A DNA stretch of 64,000 nt from Stagonosporopsis chrysanthemi (lineage: Eukaryota > Ascomycota > Dothideomycetes > Pleosporales > Didymellaceae). A program made the translations under genes and the position numbers. Under the pieces are notes generated by a model. That model was not told the DNA's origin. It saw only the letters and a program-made list of their open reading frames with translations, and did not search any database. Positions 41,163-52,300 of the stretch are shown here, one piece after another. The stretch is from NCBI GenBank assembly GCA_022560025.1, contig JAFISE010000132.1, forward strand, positions 1 to 64,000, given 5' to 3'. Each line of letters opens with the position of its first letter. The first letter of the stretch is position 1.

Positions 41163-42181
41163 TCATAACATATTCTTTCTCCACGCCCGCGTCCCCAACC
41201 GCTCAATCTCCGGCACCTCAACAGGCCCGTGCACTTCCTCGTCCTCCAGCGCCTCCACAACAGCCTCACCCACCAAATCCGCCTTGAGCGGCTTGATGCC
41301 CCCGGCGCCCATCAGCCACGTCAACCTCCCGCCAACAGCGCTGTTGATCAGACTCGCGACCGCGCCGCCAGCGGCAATGGGCAGGGTGAAAGTGCGGCTG
41401 GAATCGTACAGGAATGGCGCGCGGATGAAAACAGAGCGCATCGACGGGAACGTGGTGCTTATGATGGACTCGGCCTCGCGCTTGGTGGTGATGTAGCGCT
41501 TGGGCAGGATCGGGGTGCCCGCCGCAGCCGAGATGTAGAGGAAGGTGGGAACCTTCTTCTTGGACGCCTCCTGTGCAAGACTGACGGCCGTGTCGCGGTT
41601 CATGACCTCGTACGTCAGCTGGCCATCGCTCTCCATGGGCCGCAGCGTCTCGCCGTCCTTACGGTCGAGCGGGTTCTGGGTTCCTGCTTTTGTGGGCGAG
41701 AAGGCGCGGCGCAGACCGGAGAGGGGGGATTCGCGGCCGCTGACGACGCCCTTGTAGTCGGCTTCGAGCAGGATGCCCATGGTGTGGATGACAGCGGTGG
41801 CAGACTCAAGGTGTGCGTTGTAAGAAGCGGGGTCAAGGATGTCGCCTTTGGCCCAGGTGACTTTGGAGGACCATGGCGGAGGGTCTGCTGAAGAGGTGAC
41901 GCTGGACCAGTGAGGCGTGCCTGAGCGCGAGACGGAGACGACAGACCAGCCGCGGTGGGCGGCGGCACGGCAGATGCGGCTGCCTGGTGCTGTTAGTATT
42001 GTTCGGGGGTTATGGACGTGCATCAGGAGTCATTCAGGCAGTCTTGCATGTGCTTCACGGCTGCAGCTATGCACTCGAACTGCAGCTGGTAGTGCCAGGG
42101 AAAAGATAGATGACAGCTGCACTCACCCAAAAATCCGTTCCCGCCGCACACGACGAGCTTCTTCTGCGCTGCGGAAGCCAT
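41163..42181 (-). CDS. coq11: COQ11-like NAD(P)-binding protein (mitochondrial coenzyme Q synthome)
   Basis: Two exons (42181-42127 and 41983-41163, intron 142 bp with GTGAGT donor) give 291 residues. The atypical short-chain dehydrogenase fold starts with LVVCGGNGFLGSRICRA, the Rossmann glycine motif, split by the intron inside GFLG. DILDPASYNAHLESATAVIHTMG and the AQEASKKKVPTFLYISAAAG strand follow, then a KREAE segment and FIRAPFLYD. This matches fungal relatives of yeast Coq11 (YLR290C), which modulates ubiquinone biosynthesis at the inner membrane, and of the NDUFA9 group. The canonical YxxxK active site is modified. It is transcribed divergently from yaf9. Confidence 0.8.
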
Positions 42182-42462
42182 TGCTGCAGTGTGTGGTGAG
42201 GAACTGCGAAAGAGAGCAGTCTGGACGCGAAGCTCGAGTGGTGATATCACTGCCCGCCGAAGAGCTCCACAGGGCTGACAGGGGTTGTGCGGCGGAATTG
42301 TGGGACCACCGAGCTCGACTTTGGATCGCAACGGCGCGGCCGCATCTTCGATCCACGACATCCACTCTCCATATCCCATCAACGTCTGTACAACCACTCG
42401 TGCGGCTTGTTGGCTACTTCCGCATCACGCGATTCAGACTTGCAAGGTCTCACATAGCTACG
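42182..42462. promoter_or_regulatory. bidirectional promoter of coq11 and yaf9
   Basis: Only 281 bp separate the start codons of the two divergent genes, so they must share a compact promoter. No TATA-like element is evident, as is usual for housekeeping genes. Confidence 0.6.
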
Positions 42463-43415
42463 ATGCCTGCGCCGGCAGCAAACAAGCGCGTCAAGGTGCG
42501 TCCTCCCACGATCCATACACTGGATGCACACAGCTTACACTCCATAGAACAAGCGCATATCGCGCAACATAAGTAAGCCAGCGCCAGCGCCAGCGCCAGC
42601 TCATATACACTTCTTTCCACGCGCTGACACCCGCAGTCATCGGCTCCGAAGCCTGGGCGCTCCCACCGCTAGGCCACCCCGACCGCCCGAAAGGCATCCC
42701 CGACGACCACACCAAGCGCTGGACGGTATACGTACGGCAGCCTGAAGGCGACCCCTCCCTCTCCACCTGGCTCAACAAGGTGCAATTCAAAATCTTCAAC
42801 ACATACGAAAACCCCCTGCGCACATGCGACAACCCGCCCTTCGAGGTCACCGAAACAGGCTGGGGCGGCTTCAGCATCGACATCCGGCTGCACTTCGTCC
42901 CCATCTCGGGCGAGAAGGCGCAGTACCGCCAGCACTTTCTGCAGCTGGAAAAGTACGGCACCGAGGAGCAGCAGGCCCTGCAGGAGCGCACGGGCTGTGT
43001 GCGCAGCGAGTTTCTGGAGGTGGTGCATTTCAACGAGCCGACCGAGGCGCTGTTTGACGCCCTGACGGCCGAGGACCAGTGGGCTCATCTCGTCCCCAGC
43101 AAGTCGTCGTCGGGCAGCAAGAAGGCCAGTCTGGGCGCAAACGGGCGGCTGAAGCGTGGACTGCCGAATGGAGAGCGTAGCGCGCAGCTGCCGGAGAAGG
43201 GAGGGGATGATGTGCCGTTCAGCCAGGAGCATGAGCAGGGTCTGATCGACTCGCTGATGGCCAAGATCGCACAGGTCGACCGCGAGCTGGAGAAGGAGAC
43301 GGCGCGGCGCGAGAAGACGGAGAACACGCTCAAGGCGCTGCGGGAAGAGCTGGGTCATGAGGCGGCGCAGCAGGCGGCGCAGCAGGCTTCTGGTGACAGA
43401 AGTCGTAGACGATGA
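42463..43415 (+). CDS. yaf9: YEATS-domain subunit of SWR1/NuA4 complexes
   Basis: Three exons (42463-42495, 42548-42572, 42637-43415) encode 278 residues. The tiny 33- and 25-nt first exons are well supported because splicing joins MPAPAANKRVK to NKRISRNIIIGSEAWALPP, the normal YEATS opening. The YEATS fold (about 15-150) includes HTKRWTVYVR, QFKIFNTYENPLR and TETGWGGFSIDIRLHFVP, including the GWG aromatic-cage loop that binds acetylated histone tails. A C-terminal coiled coil (about 225-265) mediates complex assembly. Yaf9 works in H2A.Z deposition (SWR1) and histone H4 acetylation (NuA4) in the nucleus. The second intron holds four GCCAGC hexamers. Confidence 0.93.
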
Positions 43416-44466
43416 GTACGGTTAAGACTGTAGTCTTGCGCACATCGCTGCCACGTCCCTGCCCTGTGCTTCTTCCTACTGCAAGGACCGTACATGGAGC
43501 CCCGGCGCAGCGACTTCCAACACCCACACCTCGCGTCATCAGCGCAGTACAACTTGGTGTAGAAATCGACGCCTCATCCACCGAGCCCGAGTCACTGGCA
43601 TCGCACTCCTGTGGCCCTTGCGTGGATGCAGATCCTGACGTCGCTAACCGTCTCGAGTGATTGATTGCTCATAAGGAGTCTTCACCCCAGCCAAACGGAA
43701 TATGGAAGGCTTTCGCACCAAGGCTCTAGATCACTATTGGAGAACCACTCACTGCACAGGATGATTGTTCCCTATCAAGGCTCGCTGCGAAGGCGGCGAA
43801 GTAACTGTAAGCATCACAGGTGCATGGAGTAAAAAACAAACGATCTCCCAATTGGACGATAGATTCTGCCTAGTCAGTTCTTTTGTTCTTCGCCACTGCC
43901 TAGTCGCTATCAATTGCGTTACGTCATCTCAGTCAGACCTGTCCAGATGTGCTTCCTTTCTTGTGTCGTGACTGCTTGATTGGGCACTAGCTTTGTTGAC
44001 GACAGAGTCGCGCCCTTTCGGTCAACACAGTGTTCCTCAACCCGCTCTCACCGAGCGATTTCGTTCGTTTCGCTGTTTCCTCGTAATAGAGAATTCAAAT
44101 GCTGATCTCCAGCTTTCTAGTGAGTTCTAGCGAAGCAGCACAGGCAGAGTGTTCTACCCTATCATGGCCTAGAGCTTAATCTAGAGTCGCACGAAATCGT
44201 TCCACCTCTTGAAGGACAAGCAGATCTGGTGCATTCCACCGCAGTCAGATACAGATGATCACTGCCGGTGGCACGAGCGCAAGGCTGAGGACCGGTCAGT
44301 GGTGCTACCCCCCCAGATTCGTTAAAGCTCCAACAGCTCAGCTCTTGATTTCCAAATATCCAGCAGATTGCGAGACGCGAAAAATCTCCCTGGAATCAAA
44401 ATGACATGACCCAACGCAGACTCGCATCTGGAATGGACCGCACACCTCCCGAATGGAGGCACCCAA
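43416..44466. other. no gene seen
   Basis: Spacer downstream of yaf9. Open frames on either strand lack motifs and starts. Confidence 0.4.
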
Positions 44467-46690
44467 ATGAAGTCCCCATCGCCTGGTACAACACCGCCCT
44501 CGCCGGAGTCGCACAATGCAACAGCGATCTTCCACACGGCTCGCTCAAGGCGCACATACATACATGTCAGCAGTAGCAGTCTCAGCCTGATCTCCTGTAT
44601 CACCACTGCATACCTGAAAAGCGCTGTCTCGTACGCTCACGCTCACACGCTAATCTCACACTACTAAAGCCTATCGAGTGCCCTACAACATTCGGCTTGA
44701 CCAAGCCCCAACCGGAGCCATGATTGTTGTCAGCGCCCTTCGCACTGCCCTGCACGATCTGAACCAGGACCTCAAAGCTACGCGCTGGCTGCGCGGTCTC
44801 GGCTGGACCGTAGGCGTCATTTGGCTCGGTGGGCTGATCTCATGTGCCATGGTCGTCGGTTTTCTGTCTGAATTCACCTCGAATTACTCTGCATGTCTAC
44901 CAGATGGCAGTTTCAGCCTCTATCCAAACACGTACAGCATGTGGTCGTCCTCGGGGTTTTTCCAGATCACGCTGGGCGGAGGGAGGCTCAGTTTTGCAGA
45001 GGCGAAAGTGGTAGATGTTGTCTGGGATATCGTAAGTGTGTTCTTGACAGTCGAGGGAAATAGATGGATTTCTAATGAACAGGTTAGGTTGTGGGAAGGG
45101 GAGGGCAGTTGCTGTTAGCCATTATATCATGGCGCGTGTTCGCTCGGTATCTGACGATATGTATGGAGACTGAGCCGGTAACCTACCGCGTCTTCCGTAC
45201 GATTTTCATCGAAAGCGACATTTCTCTGTTCTCAACATGTCGGATGATCAACAGCTTCGTTAGGCAGCGCGGCTTGCGGTCGAGGGTTGCAATGATTTTC
45301 ATGGCTGCTACCATGGTGTTCATCCTAATGTTCCCGACGCTCGTGAGCGCCATGAGTGGTTACGATGCTAACTTAGGGTCTCGTATCCTGGACCGCGAAG
45401 ACAACCTCATCCCTTTTAGTAATTTTTCAAGGGCAGTATACAGGATACACGATGCGTCGAGGATCAACAGCAATGTCTCGACATACAACATGACCAATGA
45501 CCAGTGGATCCTGCTGGACACATGGACAAGTATGTGATTGAATACCCTCCTGCCCTGTTGACCAGGAGCAACACTTGGCTGATCAAAATGACTAGCTGAT
45601 CCGGTGCTGAGCGCATATACTAAGTGTGCGGATAATCCATTCAGGTCGCGTGGTGTGATCGGGTGCACGTCCATCTCTGAGTGTGCGTCTGCCATATGGT
45701 TACACAACAGTTCTTTGCTGAAAATCGGTAGATGTAGCAACTTACGGACTCGGCGGAACTCGAAACGAAAGCTCCATCTTAAACGATACGGATGCAAACA
45801 CGTCTATCGTAATACCCGCCCCCGTGCTCAACATTTCCGCGTACGCATGCGATCATAAGCGCCTTGGGGGACAGAACTCTTCGAAGTTACAAAACGCAAC
45901 TTGGTTTCGCGGCAAAGAGTTTTTGGATATAGCCTATATCGAACGCAATGGGAAATGCCAAAACACTGGTGTAAGTCGATGAATCTGGTGGTGTCCCAAT
46001 GCAAATACCTCCTACTAACCAGGACAGGATTACCAATGGGGCTTTTCCTTCTTACAACTCTTCATTTGCATTATTCTCCTCATCGTCTGGACAATTGGCA
46101 TCTACGTGATGTGGATCTACACGCACTACACGATGCAGCTACGGCAGCGTCTCGCAGAAGAGGTCTCGGGCGAGTACCGCGCCGTTCTCGAGTTAGCAGC
46201 TGCTATGCAAGCCGAGTTAGACATTGAAGACATCCATGTGTCAGTTTTGCGGGAGAAGCATCTGAAGGAGAGGATCGCAAAGGAGGTCCGCGGCGGCGCG
46301 ATTGCCTATGCATACTCATCCTCCTCCTCCCCGCTCAAGGTGCATAGTATACGCAGCACTCTCAGGATGTGGTTTAGGAGAGAGAAGTGGTGGTTTTTGG
46401 CTATGTTCGTTTCATCGGCTCTGTGCTCGACCTTGTGGATGCTTCCAATGACATTCTACCCCAGCCCCCAAACAGTCTGGCCCTGGATCTGGGTCTTCAG
46501 CGTGTGGTTTGGTCAGCTCTGGGCTTTTTGCATTGGTACCACAGCGGGTAGTCGGGTACTTGTCATCTTGTTATGGAGCTCGATAGGGGGAATCGTCGTA
46601 GGCATCTTTACAAAGGTGACACCTCGTAATGATTACGGCTATTATTTATGGACGTCATGGTATAATAATTGGGGTAGGAGAATACTGTAA
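44467..46690 (+). pseudogene. multi-pass membrane protein, interrupted
   Basis: The pieces form a Dothideomycete-type large membrane protein of unknown function. A first exon is tentative (ATG 44467 to about 44487, joining at 44670). Then come coding to 45031 (LDQAPTGAMIVVSALR and two membrane helices), 45088-45530 (VVGRGGQLLLAIISW onward), a luminal region from about 45590, and 46028-46690 (QWGFSFLQLFICIILLIVW, C-terminal helices). Introns 45032-45087 and 45971-46027 fit. In the luminal region the frame changes by one base near 45692 (after SECASA, before YGYTTVLC) and a TGA stands at 45719-45721; beyond it the correct frame continues with VDVATYGLGGTRNESS and DATWFRGKEFLDIAYIE-like sequence. 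Two lesions close together argue for a pseudogene rather than a missed intron. Confidence 0.65.
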
Positions 46691-47232
46691 GCGCACTATA
46701 GCATTCCTCCTCGACATTGTAAGAGTAATAGCAGATGGTAGACACTATTGACCCACTTCCCTTTGCCCCTTGATCCGCGGCGCCACCGCCTTAGGACAAT
46801 CCCAGACTGTAGACACAAGCAACCAGCAAGCTCGAGCCTACCATACGCCAGTATCCACGCTAAAACCAACTCGCTTACTGCAACTTGTTGATGTACGGCG
46901 CGCAACTGCGCCATGTTTTGCACGCGTCCGAGATATCTGCTCCATCACATCCCACACTGGCTGCTTGTTGCACGCTCGACTCCAACCGGTCTCGCGTCGG
47001 AACACCACACCACACCACACCAGGTGCTATATTCACCACACCCGTCGAAGATGCCCGTTGGTTGTGAAATCACAACAGGGCCAAAAAGAGGCTGGCGCTA
47101 GACCTTCAATGCGCACTTCCTCCTCATGAGCGCTGACTGCGCTAAAAATAGAGATGGTGGATTTTATAAGCAGCAGAGGAGGGCAGGAATAGTGGAAAGA
47201 GCACCGCAGCGTGGAAGGGGACATCGGGCGCC
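46691..47232. other. no gene seen
   Basis: Spacer. A short CCACA repeat occurs near 47008-47028. Confidence 0.4.
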
Positions 47233-47444
47233 ATGTTTTGCATCTTTAAAGGATTCGTGACTGGAGAGCTTGGAGGGTCCGGTGGAGGGTATGGGTGGTG
47301 CGGGGGTTGCTGGGAGGTGAGTGCGTGGAAAGGCGCTTCAGGGCTACACGCGCTGCACTATACTTACGCTGGAGTTAATATGCATAGATCGAGCAGCTGG
47401 CTGTTCTTCTGGCGGAAGCTGGATGGTTGTTAAGACTTCCCTGA
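47233..47444 (+). CDS. 46-residue spliced microprotein
   Basis: An ATG in good context (GCCATG) starts 28 codons rich in Gly and Cys (LGGSGGGYGWCGGCWE). They end at a GTGAGT donor (47317), and a 71-bp intron with CTTACG/TTAATA branch-like words ends at ATAG (47387). The second exon reads IEQLAVLLAEAGWLL and stops at 47444 in the same phase. The clean phase-0 join and amphipathic helix suggest a real small protein. There is no signal peptide. The family is not recognised. Without splicing the frame is also open to 47433, so coding status needs transcript support. Confidence 0.4.
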
Positions 47445-48005
47445 TGGGTGTGCTCATGCCGGAATACTAGAGTACATATCTAAGATACTATGAAGATGGC
47501 TGATGATGAAACTAACCATCTCGTTGTAAGTTTTCCCAATCCGATTCATCTTCCCGTCAAAAGGGACCTTCTACGCGAGGTTTGAGATATAGAGCTATCG
47601 AGATTGAATTCCCGCTGTGTTCGTTGCATGACACATCGCAGCACCACATCTCGTCGGCCGCCTTCATCCTTGATTGTCAAGCTAGCTTTCCCGGCATTTT
47701 ACGCCTTCTGTTGCGATTCGTGTTCTGCGCGGAATGGAACATGACCCGCCTGACACTTATGTCACCTTGGCTTGGGCACCGTGGCATAGTCCTCTTGAAC
47801 AGTTCGATGTTGAACCACAAATAGGTCTCAACCATAGGTCTATGCAGTCATATGCAACGCTAGTCTACTCCTAAATAGACTCGGTCGCTAGCAATATTAG
47901 CACCTTTTTGTGCATATCGCGCACATTTACTTGCTGCAATCTGGACGTGCTATAGAATTGGTGCCGCTATGCAGCTCTAGTGCAGTCCAAAGAAATGCTC
48001 CCTTT
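47445..48005. other. no gene seen
   Basis: No coding support on either strand. Confidence 0.4.
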
Positions 48006-48389
48006 TCAGCATATCGTTATAACTTCCCTGATTGGGGTTATGCATTTTCCGGGAAGAAAGCCTGTACCGATCCGCTCGTAAATGGTGCTGTCCAAACGCT
48101 TGATAGGTCTTACAATAAGCAAACAGTTCTTTTGATCATTCTGGACCGGACTGTTCTTCGCTTTGCCCAACACCACGCAGAAAGAGCGGGAAGGCAGAGG
48201 CTTTTCTGGGATGTCGAAAATGAGGTCAATCTCTGCTTGAGTTGCCGCGCCTAGATCATACTGGCTGGCCATAGCAACTATCATCATCTTTGCCATCTCC
48301 CTGTCAACAAGCAGGCATTCGTTATCCTGTGACCAAGGGGATTGGATGTTTGCCCAGGTATAGGCACTCCAACCAATTGAGGTAGTCAA
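48006..48389 (-). pseudogene. C-terminal relic of a HET-domain-like gene
   Basis: An open stretch of 128 codons with no convincing start encodes LPSRSFCVVLGKAKNSP, then CLLIVRPIKR and YERIGTGFLP. This Cys-x-LG ... LLIV ... YERIG(A/T)G arrangement recurs at the C-terminus of fungal heterokaryon-incompatibility (HET) proteins. The N-terminal HET domain is not present upstream (48390-48950). It is most likely a truncated remnant. The family call is moderate. Confidence 0.4.
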
Positions 48390-48954
48390 TGCTTCCGGTA
48401 TACGCCATCCAGGACCAAGACGGTATGTTCAAGGTCGTCCTAGCCCTTGAGAAGTTGTAACGGTTGGGCTCTGCCCAGGCCTACCCTAGTACGAGTTAGG
48501 ATAGCTTGTGTATGGGCAGGCATATAAGCAGCTCAGCCCACGTCAATAGTCAATGCAGCGCAGTCCTCCCCTCTCTCTACACCGTTTCAGAAGTCAATTC
48601 GCGACATTGTTGCCGTATCGGTATGGCGGCGCCAAAGTAGAGTCCGCCATAGCAGACCCCTACTCAGCCCATCTTCCAGGATGCCAAGGTCCCCGACAAC
48701 ACGCAAAGTATGTAACAGTCGTTGCTGCAACTATTTGCCAATACTACACTCAAAGTATGTTTGATATTCAGTGAAGAGTATGGTGCGACGTGCAAGGACG
48801 TGTTCCTGAAGTACCCATCCACGAGCGTTTAGGTCGCCGTCGAGAACATATGGTTTTGAAAATTGTGTCTAGAAGGGCTGTTACATCTGGCTGCATTCTA
48901 ATCAAAAAAAAATCTACACTCCATGCTTTGACTATTCAGAGGCCTTAAAAACGC
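48390..48954. other. no gene seen
   Basis: Region upstream of the HET-like relic on its strand. No HET domain and no other gene was found. Confidence 0.4.
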
Positions 48955-49710
48955 CTAGCTTTGTTCTTCTGCCTCACTCTCATTCTTGATATTCATGTCC
49001 GAATTCAGTGTGCTTGCGCGAACCCATCCTAGTCCAGAGGCCCTTGTGATTGACCTGGTGAACTCCCTTATGTTAGCAGCACTACCTTTGCTGAACCGTT
49101 GACTCTTCTTGTGGCGAACGCTCTTTGGTCTAGGCGGGTCAAGGGAGCTTGCATGCATGAGCGAATCCTCAATAGGCGCGATAATCCCTCAAGCTGGAGA
49201 TGTTTGCATCTCGGGGGTTACGAATTTGCCTGCAGAGCAAACAGGCAGCTCCATGTTCTCAGTCGCCATACGATCTCCACCGACTACATCCACATAAGGG
49301 ACCGTCAAGTCGTGTTCGTTGCCTTCTCCAGTGTTTGCCACAGCCTCAGCCATGAACGCATCAACATCTTGTTGCCTAAACTTTATCAACTTGTCAAGCT
49401 CCTTGGGTAAGCCCTAAAGCGCCTCAAGTGAGTTCTAATCCTGAGTTCGTTTTGCCTTTTGGAAGCTCGTAATGTAGGCTTGTTCTGCAGCTAGCTTCCA
49501 GACGTCGGCATCTTCCTAGTCGTCTAGGCCACTAGCAACGAGTATCGCGTTATTGATAAAGTAGTATAGAGGAAGAGTTTCATCGCTTTTGACACTAGGT
49601 CAGTTACCAATAAGATGGCTCAAAATAATACTCACGTCAAGTTGTACTTCGCAAGACCTACGTTTGCCTCCACCTCGCCTTTGTCGAAGAGCTGTAGCGC
49701 ATCCTCGTAC
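48955..49710 (-). pseudogene. nonsense-riddled conserved hypothetical gene
   Basis: One minus-strand frame reads as a helical protein across about 750 bp: DALQLFDKGEVEANVGLAKY, a 41-bp intron-like gap (GTGAGT to CTAG), then TLPLYYFINNAILVASGLDD, WKLAAEQAYITSFQKAKR and LPKELDKLIKFRQQDVDAFM. It then runs to a basic and acidic C-terminus ending at 48955. Four in-frame stops interrupt it: TAG at 49516-49518, 49435-49437 and 49414-49416, and TGA at 49189-49191. At least the TAGs after SGLDD and EAL sit where Trp or Gln would be expected, as C-to-T change on one or other strand would give. The family is not named; the N-terminal repeat looks TPR-like. Confidence 0.55.
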
Positions 49711-50567
49711 TGTGATCAATATAGCCTGGGTGGAAAAGGATTGCTCATGCCGCCGATACAGCGCTCTCGATGTTGAGCGTTTAAGAGACAGAGGTTGTTT
49801 ATAGCTCGTGCGGCTTGGTGTAGGAAGCAGGTTAACACGTGAACATATGTAGTGTGTACAACTAGCGCGCGCGCTAAGCCTTGCGGTGACTGAACAAACA
49901 AACGCATGTCGCCCGTGCCCAACAAAGAGAGTCATACTATCAGACAATCCATCGACTTCCCAATCTGCACTTTGCAGAAAGCAATACTGTTTTGCACGAG
50001 AAGAATAGCTGCCGGCGAGGGCCCACTACCAGCCCTCGGCTGTAGCTGCTACGGACTGAGCTGAGAACCGGTATGCTACAACGCCCGTGTCTGCACGTAA
50101 GAATTTGTAGTCGCGGGGAGTAGCCACCTCGCACGCCTGATCGCATTTCACATCGCAGCTGTACTATCGGTGCCTGCAGAAATATGCGGATCCCTCCGTA
50201 TCTAGTAAACAACTTTGAGGACGGCTCTTGATTGGCGGACCATAATTACTGACTAATCAGAAGTAAGCTATAGTCTAGTGTACCAGACTTTGATATTTAT
50301 GCAGGCGTTATAATGCTGTTGTATAAACAAATCACGATCACATCATAATCCAAAGACAACAATCGACACATTCATACAAATGGCATAAAGAGTCTATTCG
50401 TCTACCTCGCAAGGTCGAATCAGAGTATACAGGCCCCGCGTATCTAACGCTGGCGCCGATTAAATATACACAATACCCTAGCCGTGTACATGAAAACCCT
50501 CCATAGAAGGGTGCCAATCCCTATGTCCTTTCTGCAACCCCATACTCGCTAACATCACAGTGTGCGC
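49711..50567. other. no gene seen
   Basis: Spacer, partly AT-rich around 50220-50420; includes the 3' flank of the Crh-type gene. Confidence 0.4.
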
Positions 50568-52300
50568 TTAGAAAGCGAAGAGCCACACACCCGCAGCAGC
50601 ACCAGCCATCAGCGCACCAGCCTTGTTCGCGCTGGCGGCACCCGTGAATTGCGCGGGGGCGGAGGGAGTGGGCACTGTGACGTTGCCGCCAGCAGGGGGG
50701 AGGACGCCGGATGGCGCGGAGGGAACGGGGACGGGGACGCTGGGGACAGGCATAGAGGGCGCGGGCGCGGTCTCGAGGATGAGGCCGCCGGTGACGTATG
50801 GTGGCGGCGAGACGACTGTGGTCAGAGTCGAGGGGGGCTGGACGGCTGTGCCGCCCTCAACGGGCGAGGAGGCAGGAGGTGCGGGCGCGGGGGAGCTGCC
50901 GACGCCACCAAGCACGGGGGAGGACGCAGGTGCTGAGGGGACCGGGGTGGCGGGGGGCGCGTCGCCGGAGGGAGGAGTGCCGGTCACGGTCACGATGGCG
51001 GTGCCGCAGTCACAGGGAGGCTCCTCGGCGGTGCCGTTGCCGCTGCCACTGCCATAGCCCTCACCGCTGCCGCTGCCATAGCCCTCGCCGCTGCCACCAG
51101 CTGGAGGAGAGACGGGAGTCTCGGCAGAGCCAGCGGGGGTGCTGACGGGGTAGTTGAAGTCAGAGTTGCCACCAGAAACAGCTGTAGCAGTGGTCTGGCT
51201 GGGGTTTGAGGGGGCAGGAGTAGCGCCCTGCTGGCCTTCGGTGCAGGTAGTGCTTGTTCCGTTGGAGATGCCGGTCACGGTGGGGGCAGCAAAGCCAGAC
51301 TCGAGAGGTGCATCAGTGCCAGTCGCGGTTGCGGAGGCTTCAATGACGGCAGAGTTCTGAGGAGCACCGTCCTTGTTGCCAGCGCCGATAACCTCAATGG
51401 ATTCGAAAGAGCCGGTCTTGTCCTTCCAGTGGTATTCGGTGCCGGGAGAGTAGTTGATGACCTTGATGCTGGCTACGGTCATGTCAAAGGGGCCCTTGGT
51501 GTAGTCGACCTTGCCGCCAGCCCATTCCACGGTACCCTTGTCCTTGGAGTCACCACCAGGCCAGTTGCCGAGACGAACGTTACAAGGCGTTTGAGGGTAG
51601 TTCTTGCCACCGTTGGCGTCAGCATAGTTGAGAGTGCGCATGGGCTTGTTGTCGATGAGCCATGTGAGCGACTCCGCTGTCCAGTTCAGAGCGTAAGTAT
51701 GGAACTCGTTCTGGGTAGTGGCAACGCCGGCCTCAATCATGCGGTCGTAGGTTGTGGTGTTGCCCTTGCCTGATGCATATGTTAGTCCGAAATGATCTTG
51801 AACCACCCAAATGGTCCTGAACCACCCAAACGGTCTTGGACCACCCAAATGGTCTTGAATTAGTCCCAAATATGAGAAAAATAGCCCTTACCAAAGTAGT
51901 TCATCTGCACTTTGTTATCAACTCCACCGATCCACTCCCAGTCGACCTCATCAAGGTTGTCCGACTGGAGGACGATGGAGGAGATGATACCCTGACCAGG
52001 AGCAGCCTTCATTTTCACCTCAACATAACCGAAGTGCAGATACGTCTCAGAGCCAATAGTAGGCGCGTCACCCTTCTTCGCGACTGTGAATACGGCGCCC
52101 TCGTTGTTGTACGTGAGGCTACCGGCAGTCTGTTTCCAGCCTTTGACGGCGTCCTTGCCGGCCGTAAAGTCTGTCTCAAAGGTCTGGGGCATAGCCGGGT
52201 CATTTGGGCATTCTTTCTCGGTGGGGTTGCAGTCGGTGAAAGTCTGAGCGCTGGCCAGAGCTGCCAGGGCGCTCGCGGCGGCGTAGGTTGTGAAGCGCAT
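50568..52300 (-). CDS. Crh-type GH16 chitin-glucan transglycosidase, GPI-anchored
   Basis: Two exons (52300-51892, 51769-50568) encode 536 residues. A signal peptide (MRFTTYAAASALAALASA) precedes a GH16 domain (about 20-280) with the catalytic ExDxE in LDEVDWEWIG (Glu118, Asp120, Glu122), a GYVEVKMKAAPGQGIISS strand and the LTWLIDNKPMRTL segment. A Ser/Pro/Gly-rich region with GSGEGYGSGSGEGYG repeats and a CDCG motif follows. The end is a hydrophobic GPI-signal tail (AGALMAGAAAGVWLF) after an NKAG-type cleavage region. These enzymes link chitin to beta-1,6/1,3-glucan at the cell wall. The paralogue (Crh1, Utr2 or other) is not assigned. The intron carries a minisatellite. Confidence 0.92.
51790..51865. 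repeat. 19-bp minisatellite inside the Crh intron
   Basis: Four head-to-tail copies of a 19-bp unit (plus-strand form AAATGGTCTTGAACCACCC with 1-2 changes, the last copy partial) fill most of the 122-bp intron 51770-51891. Donor and acceptor lie just outside the array. Confidence 0.85.

Noticed and set aside
41984..42125. The 142-bp coq11 intron as a possible small nested gene
   Set aside because: It has only short frames and normal splice signals; nothing supports a gene inside it.
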